Counted from the first letter of the stretch, positions 47,682 to 57,172 are shown. The stretch: 64,000 nucleotides of DNA from Stutzerimonas stutzeri RCH2 (GCF_000327065.1 NC_019936.1:2807001-2871000), one strand, 5' to 3'. Program-made: numbers and translations. Notes: generated from the letters alone by a model not told the origin.

Positions 47682-47714
47682 GGTGGATGAGGCTTCGCCG
47701 TCATCCACCCTACG
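47682..47714 (-). repeat. GTAGGGTGGA inverted repeat, copy 6
   Basis: GGTGGATGAG - spacer - TCATCCACCCTACG, minus orientation, directly after the MmgE/PrpD stop region. Copies 5 and 6 face each other 35 bp apart. Confidence 0.8.
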
Positions 47715-47715
47715 T

Positions 47716-49068
47716 TCAGGCCAGTGCGTCCAGCCGCTCCAGCTCGCGCAACCGCCAGACCGTATCGATCAGCACGCTCGCCTCGTCATCGCTGCGCGCA
47801 GCGGAGAACTGCACCAGGCGGCGGAACTTGTCTTCCAGCTCGGCACGACTCAGCGTGTTGCCCGGGTCGCCCTTGGGCTCGTCGATGGCGCCGTGCAGCG
47901 TGCGGCCATCGGCGGTGATCACTTCGACGCGACCGAGCCAGCGTGCCGGGTAGGCGCCATCCACCTCGGGATCGAGCGTCATCGAGACCTTCTCGCGGAA
48001 CGTACTTACGCGCGGGTCGCTGAGCGCATGGCTGTGGAATTCGGTCAGGCCGGCCTTGCCGTACAGGGCGATCAGCCCCAACACGGTACCCATGGAGAAT
48101 TTGGCTTGATGCACCGTCTGCGGCACCGTCACGCGGCCGAGCACGTCGATCGCGCCCTGGTGCACGCGGGTGGTGACCGAGGCGATGTCATCGGCCCCGA
48201 GCCCTTCGCGCTGCATCAGCGCCAGCAGCGCATCGGCCGCCGGGTGGGTATGCCTGCAGGAGGCGTGGAACTTGAACGAGGTTTCCGCCAGCGCCCAGCG
48301 CGTGCCGAGCCGGTCGGACAGCTTGCTCGGCTCGGCATCGCGGGACATGCCCGCCGCCATGCCCTGCTCGCCTTCGAGGATGTTCTGTGCGCCGGTCAGG
48401 CCATCGGCGGTCAGGTAGGCGGCGAGCAGGCCATCGGCAGCCGCCTTGGCGGTGTGCAGTTGCTTGGAGTCCGCCGCGTCACGGAGAAACTCCCACAGCC
48501 CCGCCGCTTGCGTACCGGCGCTGCCGAGCAGATGGGTGAACTGCTGCTGGTCGAAATCCATCAGCTTGCCAACGGCCACCGCCGCGGCCAGGGTGCCGAC
48601 AGTCGCGGTGGTGTGGAAGATGCGGTAATGCGAGCGGCCGAGGAACTCGCCGATGCGGATGCCCGCCTCGTAGCCGGCCACCGAGGCCACCAGCAGCTCG
48701 CGGCCGGACTTGCCGAGATCCTGCGCCGCCGCCAGCGCAGCGGGAAACACGACCGTGGCTGGGTGCAACACGGAGCTGTTGTGCAGGTCGTCCTGCTCCA
48801 CCAGATGCGAGCTGGCAGCATTCACCAGCGCAGCGAAATAGGCCGAGCTGCTCTGGCCGTTGACCAGAATGCGCGCCGGCCCGTCGGCCGGGCCCATCTT
48901 CTGCGCGTAACGCTCGAACAGCGGAATCGGATGCGAGCCGGCGCTGGCCAGGGCCGAGCCGAGCCAATCGAGAAAGAGGTCTTCGGTGCGGGCGAGCACC
49001 GGTTCGGGGATCTGCGCGTAGGCAAGCCCGGCGAGGAATTCGGTCAAGGCACGGGTGTGCTGGCTCAT
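47716..49068 (-). CDS. MmgE/PrpD-family protein of the itaconate cluster
   Basis: 450-aa protein of the MmgE/PrpD family, which includes 2-methylcitrate dehydratase and cis-aconitate decarboxylase. Recognisable segments: LFLDWLGSALASAGSHPI near the start, NAASSHLVEQDDLHNSSVLHPA, and FKFHASCRHTHPAADALL. Its place matches PA0881. The role in itaconate or hydroxyparaconate metabolism is not decided by sequence. Its ATG overlaps the VOC stop (ATGA), so the two are coupled. Confidence 0.85.
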   Translation of the reverse strand: MSQHTRALTEFLAGLAYAQIPEPVLARTEDLFLDWLGSALASAGSHPIPLFERYAQKMGPADGPARILVNGQSSSAYFAALVNAASSHLVEQDDLHNSSVLHPATVVFPAALAAAQDLGKSGRELLVASVAGYEAGIRIGEFLGRSHYRIFHTTATVGTLAAAVAVGKLMDFDQQQFTHLLGSAGTQAAGLWEFLRDAADSKQLHTAKAAADGLLAAYLTADGLTGAQNILEGEQGMAAGMSRDAEPSKLSDRLGTRWALAETSFKFHASCRHTHPAADALLALMQREGLGADDIASVTTRVHQGAIDVLGRVTVPQTVHQAKFSMGTVLGLIALYGKAGLTEFHSHALSDPRVSTFREKVSMTLDPEVDGAYPARWLGRVEVITADGRTLHGAIDEPKGDPGNTLSRAELEDKFRRLVQFSAARSDDEASVLIDTVWRLRELERLDALA

Positions 49069-49469
49069 GCGTTGGGCTCCAGCGGATTCTCTAACGGATT
49101 GGACAGTTCGATGAGGTTCTGGTCGGGGTCGCGCAGGTACACCGAGCGGATCGGTCCGGTCGCGCCGGTGCGTTGCACCGGACCTTCGACGATGGCGACC
49201 TGCTGCGCCTGAAGGTGTGCGATCACCTCGGCCAGCGGTGTGGCAACGATAAAGCAGAGGTCCGCCGAACCCGGGGTCGGCCGCTCGGCCTTGGGCTCGA
49301 ATTCGCGCCCGGCCTGGTGCAGGTTGATCTTCTGGTTGCCGAAGGCCAGCGCCTTGCGCCCTTCGCCGAAGGTCACCGCCTGCATGCCGAGCACGCGGGT
49401 GTAGAAGTCGATCGTTGCCTCGAGGTCAGCGACGGTCAGCACCAGGTGGTCGAGATGGCTGATATTCAT
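49065..49469 (-). CDS. VOC (glyoxalase/dioxygenase fold) family protein
   Basis: 134-aa single-domain VOC protein: HLDHLVLTVADLEATIDFYT at the start, and metal-ligand positions His in NHL-like HLDH, Glu in VYLRDPDQNLIEL. It corresponds to PA0880. It may act on an itaconate-derived lactone or on CoA esters; the reaction is not known from sequence. GGGAAG lies 6 bases before the ATG at 49469. Coupled to the PrpD gene by a 4-base overlap. Confidence 0.85.
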   Translation of the reverse strand: MNISHLDHLVLTVADLEATIDFYTRVLGMQAVTFGEGRKALAFGNQKINLHQAGREFEPKAERPTPGSADLCFIVATPLAEVIAHLQAQQVAIVEGPVQRTGATGPIRSVYLRDPDQNLIELSNPLENPLEPNA

Positions 49470-49487
49470 GACGCACTTCCCTTTTTC

Positions 49488-49521
49488 GTAGGGGTGGAAA
49501 TCGCGAAGCACTTCCACCACC
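49488..49521 (+). repeat. GTAGGGTGGA inverted repeat, copy 7
   Basis: GTAGGGGTGGAAATCG - spacer - CACTTCCACCACC, one extra G. Just upstream of the VOC gene's ribosome site. Confidence 0.7.
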
Positions 49522-49540
49522 CGTGTCGCCTGTTCGATAT

Positions 49541-49574
49541 GCGTGGAAAAGGCTTCGCCGTTTTCCACCCTACG
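49541..49574 (-). repeat. GTAGGGTGGA inverted repeat, copy 8
   Basis: GTGGAAAAGG - spacer - CCGTTTTCCACCCTACG, minus orientation, 11 bp beyond the acyl-CoA dehydrogenase stop. Copies 7 and 8 form a facing pair 19 bp apart. Confidence 0.8.
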
Positions 49575-49584
49575 TCTGGCTCCG

Positions 49585-50748
49585 TTAGAACGAACGCGGC
49601 AGCTCGAGCAAGTGCTCGGCCACGTACGACAGGATCAGGTTGGTCGAGATCGGCGCTACCTGATACAGCCGCGTCTCGCGGAACTTGCGCTCGACGTCGT
49701 ATTCGTTGGCGAAGCCAAAGCCGCCGTGGGTCTGCAGGCAGGCGTTGGCCGCCTCCCAGCTCGCCTTGGCCGCCAGGTACTTGGCCATGTTGGCCGCAGC
49801 GCCGGCGTTGCGGCCGCTGTCGTATTCCTCGCAGGCGCGCCAGCGCATCAGGTCCGCGGCCTCGATCTCGATATGCGCTTCGGCGATGGGGAATTGCACG
49901 CCCTGGTTCTGCCCGATGGGCCGGCCGAACACCACACGGTCGCGGGCGTACTGCGCGGACTTCTCGACGAACCAACGGCCATCGCCGATGCACTCGGCCG
50001 CGATCAGCGTGCGCTCGGCATTGAGGCCGTCGAGGATGTAGCGGAAACCCTTGCCCTCCTCGCCAATCAGGCTGCTGGCCGGAATCTCCAGGTTGTCGAA
50101 GAACAGCTCGTTGGTCTCGTGGTTGACCATGTTGGCGATCGGCTGCACGGTCAGGCCGTTGCCGATGGCCTCGCGCAGGTCGACCAGGAAGATCGACATG
50201 CCCTCGGATTTGCGCTGCACTTCGCCCAGCGGCGTGGTGCGGGCCAGCAGGATCATCAGATCGGAGTGCTGGATACGCGAGATCCACACCTTCTGCCCGT
50301 TGATGACGTACTTGTCGCCCTGGCGCACGGCAGTGGTCTTGATCTTGGTGGTGTCGGTGCCGGTGGTCGGCTCGGTGACGCCCATGGACTGCAGCCGCAG
50401 CTCGCCGCTGGCCAGCTTCGGCAGGTAGTAGCGCTTCTGCTCCTCGCTGCCGTTTCTGAGCAGGGTGAACATGTTGTACATCTGCCCGTGGATGGTCCCG
50501 GAGTTGCCACCGCAATGGTTCACCTCCTCGAGAATCACCGAGGCCTCGGCGAGGCCCAGGCCCGAGCCGCCGTATTCTTCCGGGATCATCGCCGAGAGCC
50601 AGCCGGCCTCGGTCATGGCGGTGACGAAGGCCTCCGGGAAGCCCTTTTCCTCATCGATCCTGCGCCAGTATTCGGCGGGAAATTCGGCGCAGAGGGCGCG
50701 CACGCCTTCGCGGATGAAATTCAGTTCTTCGGTCTTGTTCGGGTTCAT
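49585..50748 (-). CDS. Acyl-CoA dehydrogenase of the itaconate cluster
   Basis: 387-aa FAD-dependent dehydrogenase: MTEAGWLSAMIPEEYGGSGLG, the FAD/substrate loop MGVTEPTTGTDTTKIKT, and C-terminal YQVAPISTNLILSYVAEHLL. The catalytic Glu position of short-chain dehydrogenases was not located with certainty. It corresponds to PA0879. Likely substrate: a branched dicarboxylyl-CoA such as methylsuccinyl-CoA or a related ester (inference). The ATG at 50748 has a weak ribosome site. Confidence 0.88.
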   Translation of the reverse strand: MNPNKTEELNFIREGVRALCAEFPAEYWRRIDEEKGFPEAFVTAMTEAGWLSAMIPEEYGGSGLGLAEASVILEEVNHCGGNSGTIHGQMYNMFTLLRNGSEEQKRYYLPKLASGELRLQSMGVTEPTTGTDTTKIKTTAVRQGDKYVINGQKVWISRIQHSDLMILLARTTPLGEVQRKSEGMSIFLVDLREAIGNGLTVQPIANMVNHETNELFFDNLEIPASSLIGEEGKGFRYILDGLNAERTLIAAECIGDGRWFVEKSAQYARDRVVFGRPIGQNQGVQFPIAEAHIEIEAADLMRWRACEEYDSGRNAGAAANMAKYLAAKASWEAANACLQTHGGFGFANEYDVERKFRETRLYQVAPISTNLILSYVAEHLLELPRSF

Positions 50749-50788
50749 CTCGGTTTCTCGCTTGTTCGTTGGGCGCGCATGGCCTCAG

Positions 50789-50822
50789 CGGTGGATAAGG
50801 CTGCGCCGTTATCCACCCTACG
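50789..50822 (-). repeat. GTAGGGTGGA inverted repeat, copy 9
   Basis: GGTGGATAAGG - spacer - CCGTTATCCACCCTACG, minus orientation, between the dehydrogenase start and the hydratase stop. Confidence 0.8.
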
Positions 50823-50824
50823 GT

Positions 50825-51646
50825 TCAGTCGAATTCCACTTCGGCTTTCTGCGCCAGGCCGTTGTGGTCGCCGGCCCAGAGTTCGGCCTTGCCCGGCGCG
50901 ACGATGCGGCCGCCGACCTCGAACGGCTGCGGCGCGATCAGCGGGCGCAGGCCGCGGTAGGCGAAGCGGCGCAGGCGGGCGTCGGGATTGGCGCGGCAGA
51001 AAGCGCGCAGGTTGAGCGTGGCGATCAGCGGCCCGTGCACTACCAGCCCCGCATAGCCTTCGGTCTCGGTGACATAGGGCCAGTCGTAATGGATGCGATG
51101 GCCGTTGAAGGTGACCGCCGAATAGCGGAACAGCAGCGTCGGCGTCGGCGTTACCGCCTCGCGCCAGCCACCGGCGACCATGGGTTCGCCGCTGCTGGTC
51201 TTCGGCGGGGTGGGCTCGCGGTAGACGATGTCCTGTTCCTCGCGGATGGCCAGACGGCTGTCCTGCAGGTAGTCGTGCTGCACGGTGACGAACAAGAGCG
51301 CACCGCTGCGGCCGTGTTTTTCTTCGATGTGCTTGATGGTGGATACCCGCCGCGCCTCGCCACCGGCTTCCAGCGGACGAATGAAATCGACCCGGCCGCC
51401 GGCCCACATGCGGTTACGGTTGTCGGCAGGCGGCAGGAAGCCACCGCGCGCCGGGTGACCATCTTCACCCAGCCCACTTTCGGCGATGGGCTCCTGGAAG
51501 AAGCACCACTGCCACAACGGCGGCAAGGCTTCGCCATGAGCAGGAGTGGTTTCGCCGAAGGTGGCGGCGATGCGCATCAGCAGGTTGCGGCTGAGCTGGT
51601 CGTGGGCTTCTTCGCTGCGGCCAATCCAGGCAGAGATATTGGTCAT
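50825..51646 (-). CDS. ich: Itaconyl-CoA hydratase (mesaconyl-C4-CoA hydratase-like, MaoC/HTD2 family)
   Basis: 273-aa hot-dog-fold hydratase that adds water to itaconyl-CoA to give citramalyl-CoA. The N-terminal half resembles the FAS1-like dehydratase domain (PLWQWCFFQEPIAESGLG, MWAGGRVDFIRPL). The C-terminal half has the MaoC pair YSAVTFNGHRIHYDWPYVT with Asn/His-containing active site and VVHGPLIATLNL. It is the first gene of the operon, like PA0878. GGAAG precedes the ATG at 51646. Confidence 0.9.
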   Translation of the reverse strand: MTNISAWIGRSEEAHDQLSRNLLMRIAATFGETTPAHGEALPPLWQWCFFQEPIAESGLGEDGHPARGGFLPPADNRNRMWAGGRVDFIRPLEAGGEARRVSTIKHIEEKHGRSGALLFVTVQHDYLQDSRLAIREEQDIVYREPTPPKTSSGEPMVAGGWREAVTPTPTLLFRYSAVTFNGHRIHYDWPYVTETEGYAGLVVHGPLIATLNLRAFCRANPDARLRRFAYRGLRPLIAPQPFEVGGRIVAPGKAELWAGDHNGLAQKAEVEFD

Positions 51647-51726
51647 GGCGGCTTCCGGTCGTTGTCTTTGTTTCACTGGAGAATGCAACGAAGGCGGCGT
51701 TCCGTGAATTTGTATTTACCGACACC

Positions 51727-51749
51727 GGCGTTCGGCTAAGCTGAACGCC
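51727..51749. promoter_or_regulatory. LysR-type operator between ich and its regulator
   Basis: GGCGTTC-N9-GAACGCC, a perfect 7-bp dyad that contains the LysR T-N11-A motif. It lies 80-102 bp before ich and 22-44 bp before the divergent LysR start, fitting control of both. Confidence 0.65.
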
Positions 51750-51771
51750 GTTCCAAGTACCGGTAGCAAGC

Positions 51772-52665
51772 ATGCATTTCGATCTGGCCGACCTGCGCCT
51801 GTTCATTCATATCGCCGAATCCCCCAGCCTGACGCAGGGCGCACGCCGCGCGCACCTGTCGCCAGCGGCGGCCAGCGCACGCATCAAGGCGCTGGAAAGT
51901 CAGCTCGACAGCCGCCTGCTCTACCGCGACAGCCGCGGTGTCGAGTTGACGCCGGCCGGCCACAAGCTGCTGCAGCACGCGCGGCTGATCATGCGCCAGG
52001 TGGATTACCTGAAAAGCGAGTTCACCGAATACGGCACCGATTCGGCCGGACATATCCGCATCTTCGCCAACACCACGGCCGTGACCGAATTCCTGCCGGA
52101 AGTGCTGGCCGGTTTTCTCGCCGAGCGCCCTGGCGTGACCGTTGACCTGCAGGAACGGCTGAGCCGCGACATCGTCCGCGGTGTGCTCGACGGCAGCACG
52201 GACATGGGCATCATCGCCGGCCCGGTGCAGGCCGAAGGTTTGCAGGTGCTGCACTTCAGCACGGACCGCCTGCTGCTGGCGGTGCCGGTCGGCCATCCGC
52301 TGGCGGGCGAGCGACAGGTCACGCTGCGCCAGACCCTGGCCTATCAGCACATCGGCCTGCACGAAGGCAGCACGCTGCTGACCTTCCTCCGCGACCAGAT
52401 AGAAAAATTGGGTGGCCAGCTCTCCCTGCGCATCCAGGTTTCCAGCTTCGAGGCGGTGTGCCGGATGATCGAGGCCGGCGTCGGCATCGGCATCATTCCC
52501 GAGTCCGCGGCGCGCCGACACAGCCGCACCATGCAGCTGGCGCTGGTAGAACTGGACGAACCCTGGGCGGTGCGCGAGCGCAGCATTCTGGTCCGAGAAC
52601 TGGACGCGCTGCCCGGTAGCGTGCGTGCGCTGATCGCGACCCTGGTCCCCGGCGACAAGGGCTGA
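51772..52665 (+). CDS. LysR-family regulator of the itaconate operon
   Basis: 297-aa LysR protein divergent from ich, in the position of PA0877 (RipR-type regulator). Winged helix: LRLFIHIAESPSLTQGARRAHLSPAAASARI (quoted in part); the effector domain contains IRIFANTTAVTEFLPEVL. It should activate the operon in response to itaconate or itaconyl-CoA (inference from synteny). It closely resembles the LysR gene at 38565-39464. Confidence 0.9.
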   Translation: MHFDLADLRLFIHIAESPSLTQGARRAHLSPAAASARIKALESQLDSRLLYRDSRGVELTPAGHKLLQHARLIMRQVDYLKSEFTEYGTDSAGHIRIFANTTAVTEFLPEVLAGFLAERPGVTVDLQERLSRDIVRGVLDGSTDMGIIAGPVQAEGLQVLHFSTDRLLLAVPVGHPLAGERQVTLRQTLAYQHIGLHEGSTLLTFLRDQIEKLGGQLSLRIQVSSFEAVCRMIEAGVGIGIIPESAARRHSRTMQLALVELDEPWAVRERSILVRELDALPGSVRALIATLVPGDKG

Positions 52666-52737
52666 GCGAACGTTACGCCCCGGATGCTGCCGAAAGGCGG
52701 GTAGCCCCGCTTCGGCGGACCATCGCAGGGAGCCCCA

Positions 52738-54063
52738 ATGTCCGCAGTCACCAACAGGCTGTTTCGCCTGTATCACCGCGTCACCGGCAGCATCGCCTTC
52801 TACCCGACACTGATCGCGGTCGGCCTCGCCAGCCTGTGCGTCGTCTCCATCGTGCTGGAGATGACCTGGCTACAGCCTTACAAGGAAGACCTCGATCTGG
52901 GCCTGGTGAAAAACGCCGACAACGCCCGTCTTATCCTCGGCACCCTGGTGGCAGGCATCATCTCGCTGATGGTGTTCAGCTTCTCGATGGTCATGGTGGT
53001 CCTCAACTCGGCCGCGTCCTCGCTCTCGCCACGGGTGATCCCGGGACTGATCAGCAGTCGCAGCCATCAGGTCGTGCTGGGTGTGTATCTCGGCACCATC
53101 ATCAGCTCGCTGATGCTGATCTCGACCATTCAGGAAGGCGACAACATCAACGTGCCGAGCCTGGGCATCTTCCTGGCGCTGGGGCTAGGCGTGATCTGCC
53201 TGTGTCTGTTCGTCTACTTCATCCGCTCGATTTCGCTGTCGATCCAGGTCGATTTCATCCTCAATCGTGTCTACAAGCAGACCTACGATCAGCTGCAACA
53301 ACGCCATGAGCGGCTGGAGCGTCGCAGCATGGCAAGCTGGCCGGATGACGACGACTGGCAGACCATCCCCGCGCGGCGCTCCGGCTATTTCAAAGCCTTG
53401 AACCTATCCGCCGCCCAGGCGTTGCTTGATAAGCAGGACGCCTGCATGACCGTACAGGTGCACTACGGCTTTTTCGTCATGCCCGGGCACCCGCTGATAC
53501 GCCTGAACCGCAAGCTCGACGAACGCTGCATAACGCAATTGCTCGACTGCTTCGACTTCTATGTCGAGGAGTACGCGCACCGGCATTTCTTCTTCGGCTT
53601 CAAACAGATCGTCGAGATCGCCGTGCGGGCGTTGAGCCCCGGCATCAACGATCCGGGTACGGCGATCAAGGCGATCGACATGATGGGCGTGCTGTTCGCC
53701 GAACGCATGAAGCTGCCGGACCATGACGTGGCTCCCGAAGAAGGCGCCCCGCGGATATTCCTGCGCGAGCTCGACCTGCATCGGATGCTCCTGCTGGCCT
53801 TCGGCTCGCTGCGCAGCTACGGCCAGAATGACCTGCAGGTTCTGCTGACGTTGCTGCAGGCCTGCAAGAACCTGCTCTTCAGTGCCCCGGGCATCGAGCA
53901 CGAACGGGTGATCCTGCGCCATGCGCAAGCGATCCTCGAACAGGCCGCCGCCTCGCTGGACGGCGTGCTGGATCGGCAAGCCATAGCCGAAGCGGTGCGG
54001 ATGCTGAACCAGGCTGTACGTCACGCTGAACCGCTGCCGAACCCATTGGAGCGGGAATCCTGA
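52738..54063 (+). CDS. DUF2254 membrane protein
   Basis: 441-aa inner-membrane protein with four N-terminal helices (residues about 20-45, 65-90, 110-130, 140-165), including TLVAGIISLMVFSFSMVMVVL, then a large cytoplasmic domain with PGINDPGTAIKAIDMMG. This is the DUF2254 pattern. Function unknown. It starts 72 bp after the LysR gene and is probably independent of it. Confidence 0.85.
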   Translation: MSAVTNRLFRLYHRVTGSIAFYPTLIAVGLASLCVVSIVLEMTWLQPYKEDLDLGLVKNADNARLILGTLVAGIISLMVFSFSMVMVVLNSAASSLSPRVIPGLISSRSHQVVLGVYLGTIISSLMLISTIQEGDNINVPSLGIFLALGLGVICLCLFVYFIRSISLSIQVDFILNRVYKQTYDQLQQRHERLERRSMASWPDDDDWQTIPARRSGYFKALNLSAAQALLDKQDACMTVQVHYGFFVMPGHPLIRLNRKLDERCITQLLDCFDFYVEEYAHRHFFFGFKQIVEIAVRALSPGINDPGTAIKAIDMMGVLFAERMKLPDHDVAPEEGAPRIFLRELDLHRMLLLAFGSLRSYGQNDLQVLLTLLQACKNLLFSAPGIEHERVILRHAQAILEQAAASLDGVLDRQAIAEAVRMLNQAVRHAEPLPNPLERES

Positions 54064-54216
54064 ACGATGCCTGCTGCCCAAGCGTTCAGCACGACGATCT
54101 CCACGCCTGCCCGACAGGTCATGGCCATATTCGACCAGCAGGTCGCATCACGGCGCGCCACCGCACAGGCGTACCGCAACTTGTAATTGGTAGTTTCGTT
54201 ACTTAGGGTGTTGCCG

Positions 54217-55524
54217 ATGAAATCCTTGATCGCTCCCATCAGTTCCCTGCTTGCTGGCGTGGCGTTGCTGCTGCTCGGCCACGGTCTGCTCAATACGCTG
54301 CTGACGCTGCGTGGCGTCGCCGAAGGCTACTCGACCGGGATGGTCGGCCTGCTGATGTCCGGCTATTTCGCCGGGTTCCTGATCGGCACCTGGCTGGCGC
54401 CATCGCTGATTCGCCGCATCGGCCATATCCGTACGTTTTCCTTCTACGCCTCGGTGGCCGCCACCGCCGTGCTGCTGCACGTCATGATCGTCAATCCCTG
54501 GGTCTGGCTCGTTCTGCGGGTAATCTACGGGGTCGCCCTGGTGACCCTGTACATGGTCATCGAGAGCTGGCTCAACGCTCAGGTCAGCGGCGAGAAGCGC
54601 GGCCAGGTGTTTGCGGTGTACATGGCGGTCAACCTCGGTGCGCTGGCGGCAGCGCAGCAGCTGCTGGGTCTCGACAGTCCGATGGAATTCACCCTGTTCG
54701 CCCTGGCGACCATTCTCATCGGCAGCGCCATGATGCCGATCACCTTGACCCGCCAGCCGCAGCCGTCGCTGCCAGACATTCCGCCCACCGACCTGCTGCA
54801 GCTCGCGCGCATCGCCCCGCTGCCGCTGATGGCGGCCGGCATATCGGGTTTCGTTCTTGGCGGCTTCTGGGGCCTGGCCCCGGTGTATGCCAGCGAAATC
54901 GGTTTCGACGCCGCCGGCGTCGGCTTGCTGATGAGTATCACCATTCTCGGCGGCGCGGTGCTGCAATGGCCGATCGGGCTGTTCTCCGACAAACATGAGC
55001 GGCGCACCGTACTGCTCTGGGTCGTCGCCTTGGCCGCGGTACTGGCGCTTGCCGTGGCGCCGCTGCTGGCTGGCTCGCTGCTACTGGGACTGATGTTCGT
55101 CTGGGGTGGCCTGGCGTTTTCCATCTATTCCATCGCGGTGGCGCAGATGGTCGATCAGCTGAATCCTGACGAGATTCTCTCCGGCTCCAGTGGCCTGCTG
55201 CTGGCCAACGGATTCGGCGCGGCGCTGGGCCCGGTGGCCGCTGGCGGCCTGATGCATCTGTTCGGCCCGATTGCATTGCCGCTGTTCTTCGCGACAGGCC
55301 TCGGCGTGCTGGCGTTCTATGCCTTCTACCGGCCGCGCAAGGTATTCGACCTGGTCACCGAACCGCACGGACATTTCACACCGATCCTGCGTACCAGCCC
55401 GACGGTGATGGAATTGATGCCCGACACACCGGAAGACGCGACTAGCCAGGAACCGGCGGACGAAAGCGAACTGGACGATATGCCGCCAGCCGAAGCGCCG
55501 ACGGACATGCGCACCGGAACCTGA
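54217..55524 (+). CDS. MFS transporter, YcaD-like
   Basis: 435-aa major facilitator with twelve helices. Between helices 2 and 3 the segment ends APSLIRRIGHIR, and the half-repeat GLFSDKHERRTVLLW is the second MFS loop. An acidic cytoplasmic tail of about 50 residues (DTPEDATSQEPADESELDD) follows. AGGG lies 8 bases before the ATG at 54217. The substrate is unknown. It converges with arfB at only 5 bp. Confidence 0.85.
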   Translation: MKSLIAPISSLLAGVALLLLGHGLLNTLLTLRGVAEGYSTGMVGLLMSGYFAGFLIGTWLAPSLIRRIGHIRTFSFYASVAATAVLLHVMIVNPWVWLVLRVIYGVALVTLYMVIESWLNAQVSGEKRGQVFAVYMAVNLGALAAAQQLLGLDSPMEFTLFALATILIGSAMMPITLTRQPQPSLPDIPPTDLLQLARIAPLPLMAAGISGFVLGGFWGLAPVYASEIGFDAAGVGLLMSITILGGAVLQWPIGLFSDKHERRTVLLWVVALAAVLALAVAPLLAGSLLLGLMFVWGGLAFSIYSIAVAQMVDQLNPDEILSGSSGLLLANGFGAALGPVAAGGLMHLFGPIALPLFFATGLGVLAFYAFYRPRKVFDLVTEPHGHFTPILRTSPTVMELMPDTPEDATSQEPADESELDDMPPAEAPTDMRTGT

Positions 55525-55529
55525 ACCCG

Positions 55530-55943
55530 CTAGTAGTCGACCCGGCCGCGCCCGGCCTTGATCGCGCCACGTTTGCTCTTGCCCTCAAGCCGACGCTTTT
55601 TCGAACCCAGCGTCGGCTTGGTCGGACGGCGCGCCTTCTCCACCTTGGTGACACTGCGGATCAACTCCGCCAGCCGCTCCAGCGCATCGAGACGATTCTG
55701 CTCCTGGGTGCGATAACGCTGCGCCTTGATGACCACCACGCCCTCGCTGGTGATCCGGCTGTCACGTAGCGCCAGCAACCGCTCCTTGTAGAAAGCCGGC
55801 AACGAAGACGCCAGGATGTCGAAGCGTAGATGCAATGCGCTGGACACCTTGTTGACGTTCTGCCCGCCAGCGCCCTGGGCGCGGATGGCGGTCAGCTCGA
55901 TCTCGGCATCGGGCAACTGCACGGTATTGGAAATTTCCAGCAT
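55530..55943 (-). CDS. arfB: Alternative ribosome-rescue factor ArfB (peptidyl-tRNA hydrolase)
   Basis: 137-aa release-factor-like protein that frees stalled ribosomes. The GGQ catalytic motif is in [16 protein letters not shown] (near residues 25-28). The basic tail ([20 protein letters not shown]) enters the empty mRNA channel. The ATG at 55943 matches the family start; the longer frame to 56006 lacks homology. No release-factor domain 1 or 3 is present, as expected. Confidence 0.94.
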   Translation of the reverse strand: MLEISNTVQLPDAEIELTAIRAQGAGGQNVNKVSSALHLRFDILASSLPAFYKERLLALRDSRITSEGVVVIKAQRYRTQEQNRLDALERLAELIRSVTKVEKARRPTKPTLGSKKRRLEGKSKRGAIKAGRGRVDY

Positions 55944-56079
55944 GAAGGCTCGCAGCGGACGATGGACGCCCGCGATTGTCCTATGCACTGCGCGCCACCG
56001 ACACACTTTTTCGATATTTGCAGGACAGACGCCTTCAGCCGTTCGGCTAAGGTAAACCCCCGCCCCAACGGATCAGAAC

Positions 56080-57123
56080 ATGGACTCGATCACCCAGGCG
56101 CTACTCGGTGCCAGCGTGCAGGGCGCGATGCTCGGTCGCTGGCAGGGTCGCAAGGCTCTCGCTTACGGCGCTGTGCTCGGCACCCTGCCGGACCTCGACG
56201 TGGTCATCGACTACGGCGATGCGGTGGCCAACATGACCTATCACCGAGGCTTCAGCCATTCGCTGTTCGTGCTGAGTGTGGTGGCCGTACTGCTGACCTG
56301 GCTGGTCAGGCGGTTCCGACCTGACCCGCGATATTCCGGCACGCGGTTGTTCGTCACCGTCTGGCTGGTACTGGTCACCCACGTGCTGCTGGATGCCTTT
56401 ACCAGCTACGGCACGCAGCTGCTCTGGCCGCTGGCGACGCCACCTGTTGCCTGGTCCAGCGTATTCATCATCGACCCGCTCTACAGCGTTCCGCTATTGC
56501 TCGCCGTGCTGGCGGCTGGCCTCTTCGGGCTGAGCGGGCGAATCGCCAGATGGCCTACCTACGCGCTGATCATCTCAACCGGTTATTTGGGATTCACCCT
56601 GGCCGGCAAGCAGATGGCCGAACATCGCGTGCAGGCGACCGTGGCCAGCCAGGGCATTCAGGCAGAACGCATGTTCAGCACACCGACGCCCTTCAACAGC
56701 CTGTTGTGGCGGGTGATTCTGGTGGACGGTGAGCATTATTACGAAACCCTGGTCAGCTGGTGGGATGACGCTCCACCCAGCCTGGTGCGGTTGCCACGCA
56801 ATGTGCATCTGGCCAAAGTGCTGAGCGATTCACCGCAACATGAGCGATTGCAGTGGTTTACCGGAAACGTGCTGCGCTATGACGAGGATGGCAGCCAGTT
56901 GCTGGTGACGGACCTGCGACTGGGCATGACCGGATTTCATCCATTTCGCTTTCCGCTCGCCGAACGCACTGCCAAGGGTTGGCAGCTCGTCCCCCTCCCT
57001 GAGCGCCTGCCCGCCAATCGGGGCGATATGAGCCGTTTGGCCAGTCTGTGGCAGCGCATCTGGCAGCAGGAACCGGCACTGCCTCTGGCAGCCTGGGCGG
57101 CGGAGCTTAACGGTAGTCGATAA
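56080..57123 (+). CDS. Membrane-bound metal-dependent hydrolase (YdjM/DUF457 family)
   Basis: 347-aa protein starting DSITQALLGASVQGAMLG. Metal-ligand candidates are in GTLPDLDVVIDY, YHRGFSHSLFVL and THVLLDAFTSYG. Four to five helices lie in the first 180 residues and a soluble C-terminal domain follows. This is the YdjM/DUF457 type. Substrate unknown. Divergent from arfB (136 bp between starts). Confidence 0.85.
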   Translation: MDSITQALLGASVQGAMLGRWQGRKALAYGAVLGTLPDLDVVIDYGDAVANMTYHRGFSHSLFVLSVVAVLLTWLVRRFRPDPRYSGTRLFVTVWLVLVTHVLLDAFTSYGTQLLWPLATPPVAWSSVFIIDPLYSVPLLLAVLAAGLFGLSGRIARWPTYALIISTGYLGFTLAGKQMAEHRVQATVASQGIQAERMFSTPTPFNSLLWRVILVDGEHYYETLVSWWDDAPPSLVRLPRNVHLAKVLSDSPQHERLQWFTGNVLRYDEDGSQLLVTDLRLGMTGFHPFRFPLAERTAKGWQLVPLPERLPANRGDMSRLASLWQRIWQQEPALPLAAWAAELNGSR

Positions 57124-57128
57124 GCCAG

Positions 57129-57156
57129 GCGGCTCGGAGTGCGAGCCGCTTGTGGC
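57129..57156 (+). terminator. Likely terminator between DUF457 and chemoreceptor genes
   Basis: GCGGCTCG - GAGTG - CGAGCCGC then TTGTGG: a perfect 8-bp stem with a weak T-run, 5 bp after the plus-strand stop and between convergent genes. Confidence 0.55.
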
Positions 57157-57172
57157 TACGTGACTCTAGGTG

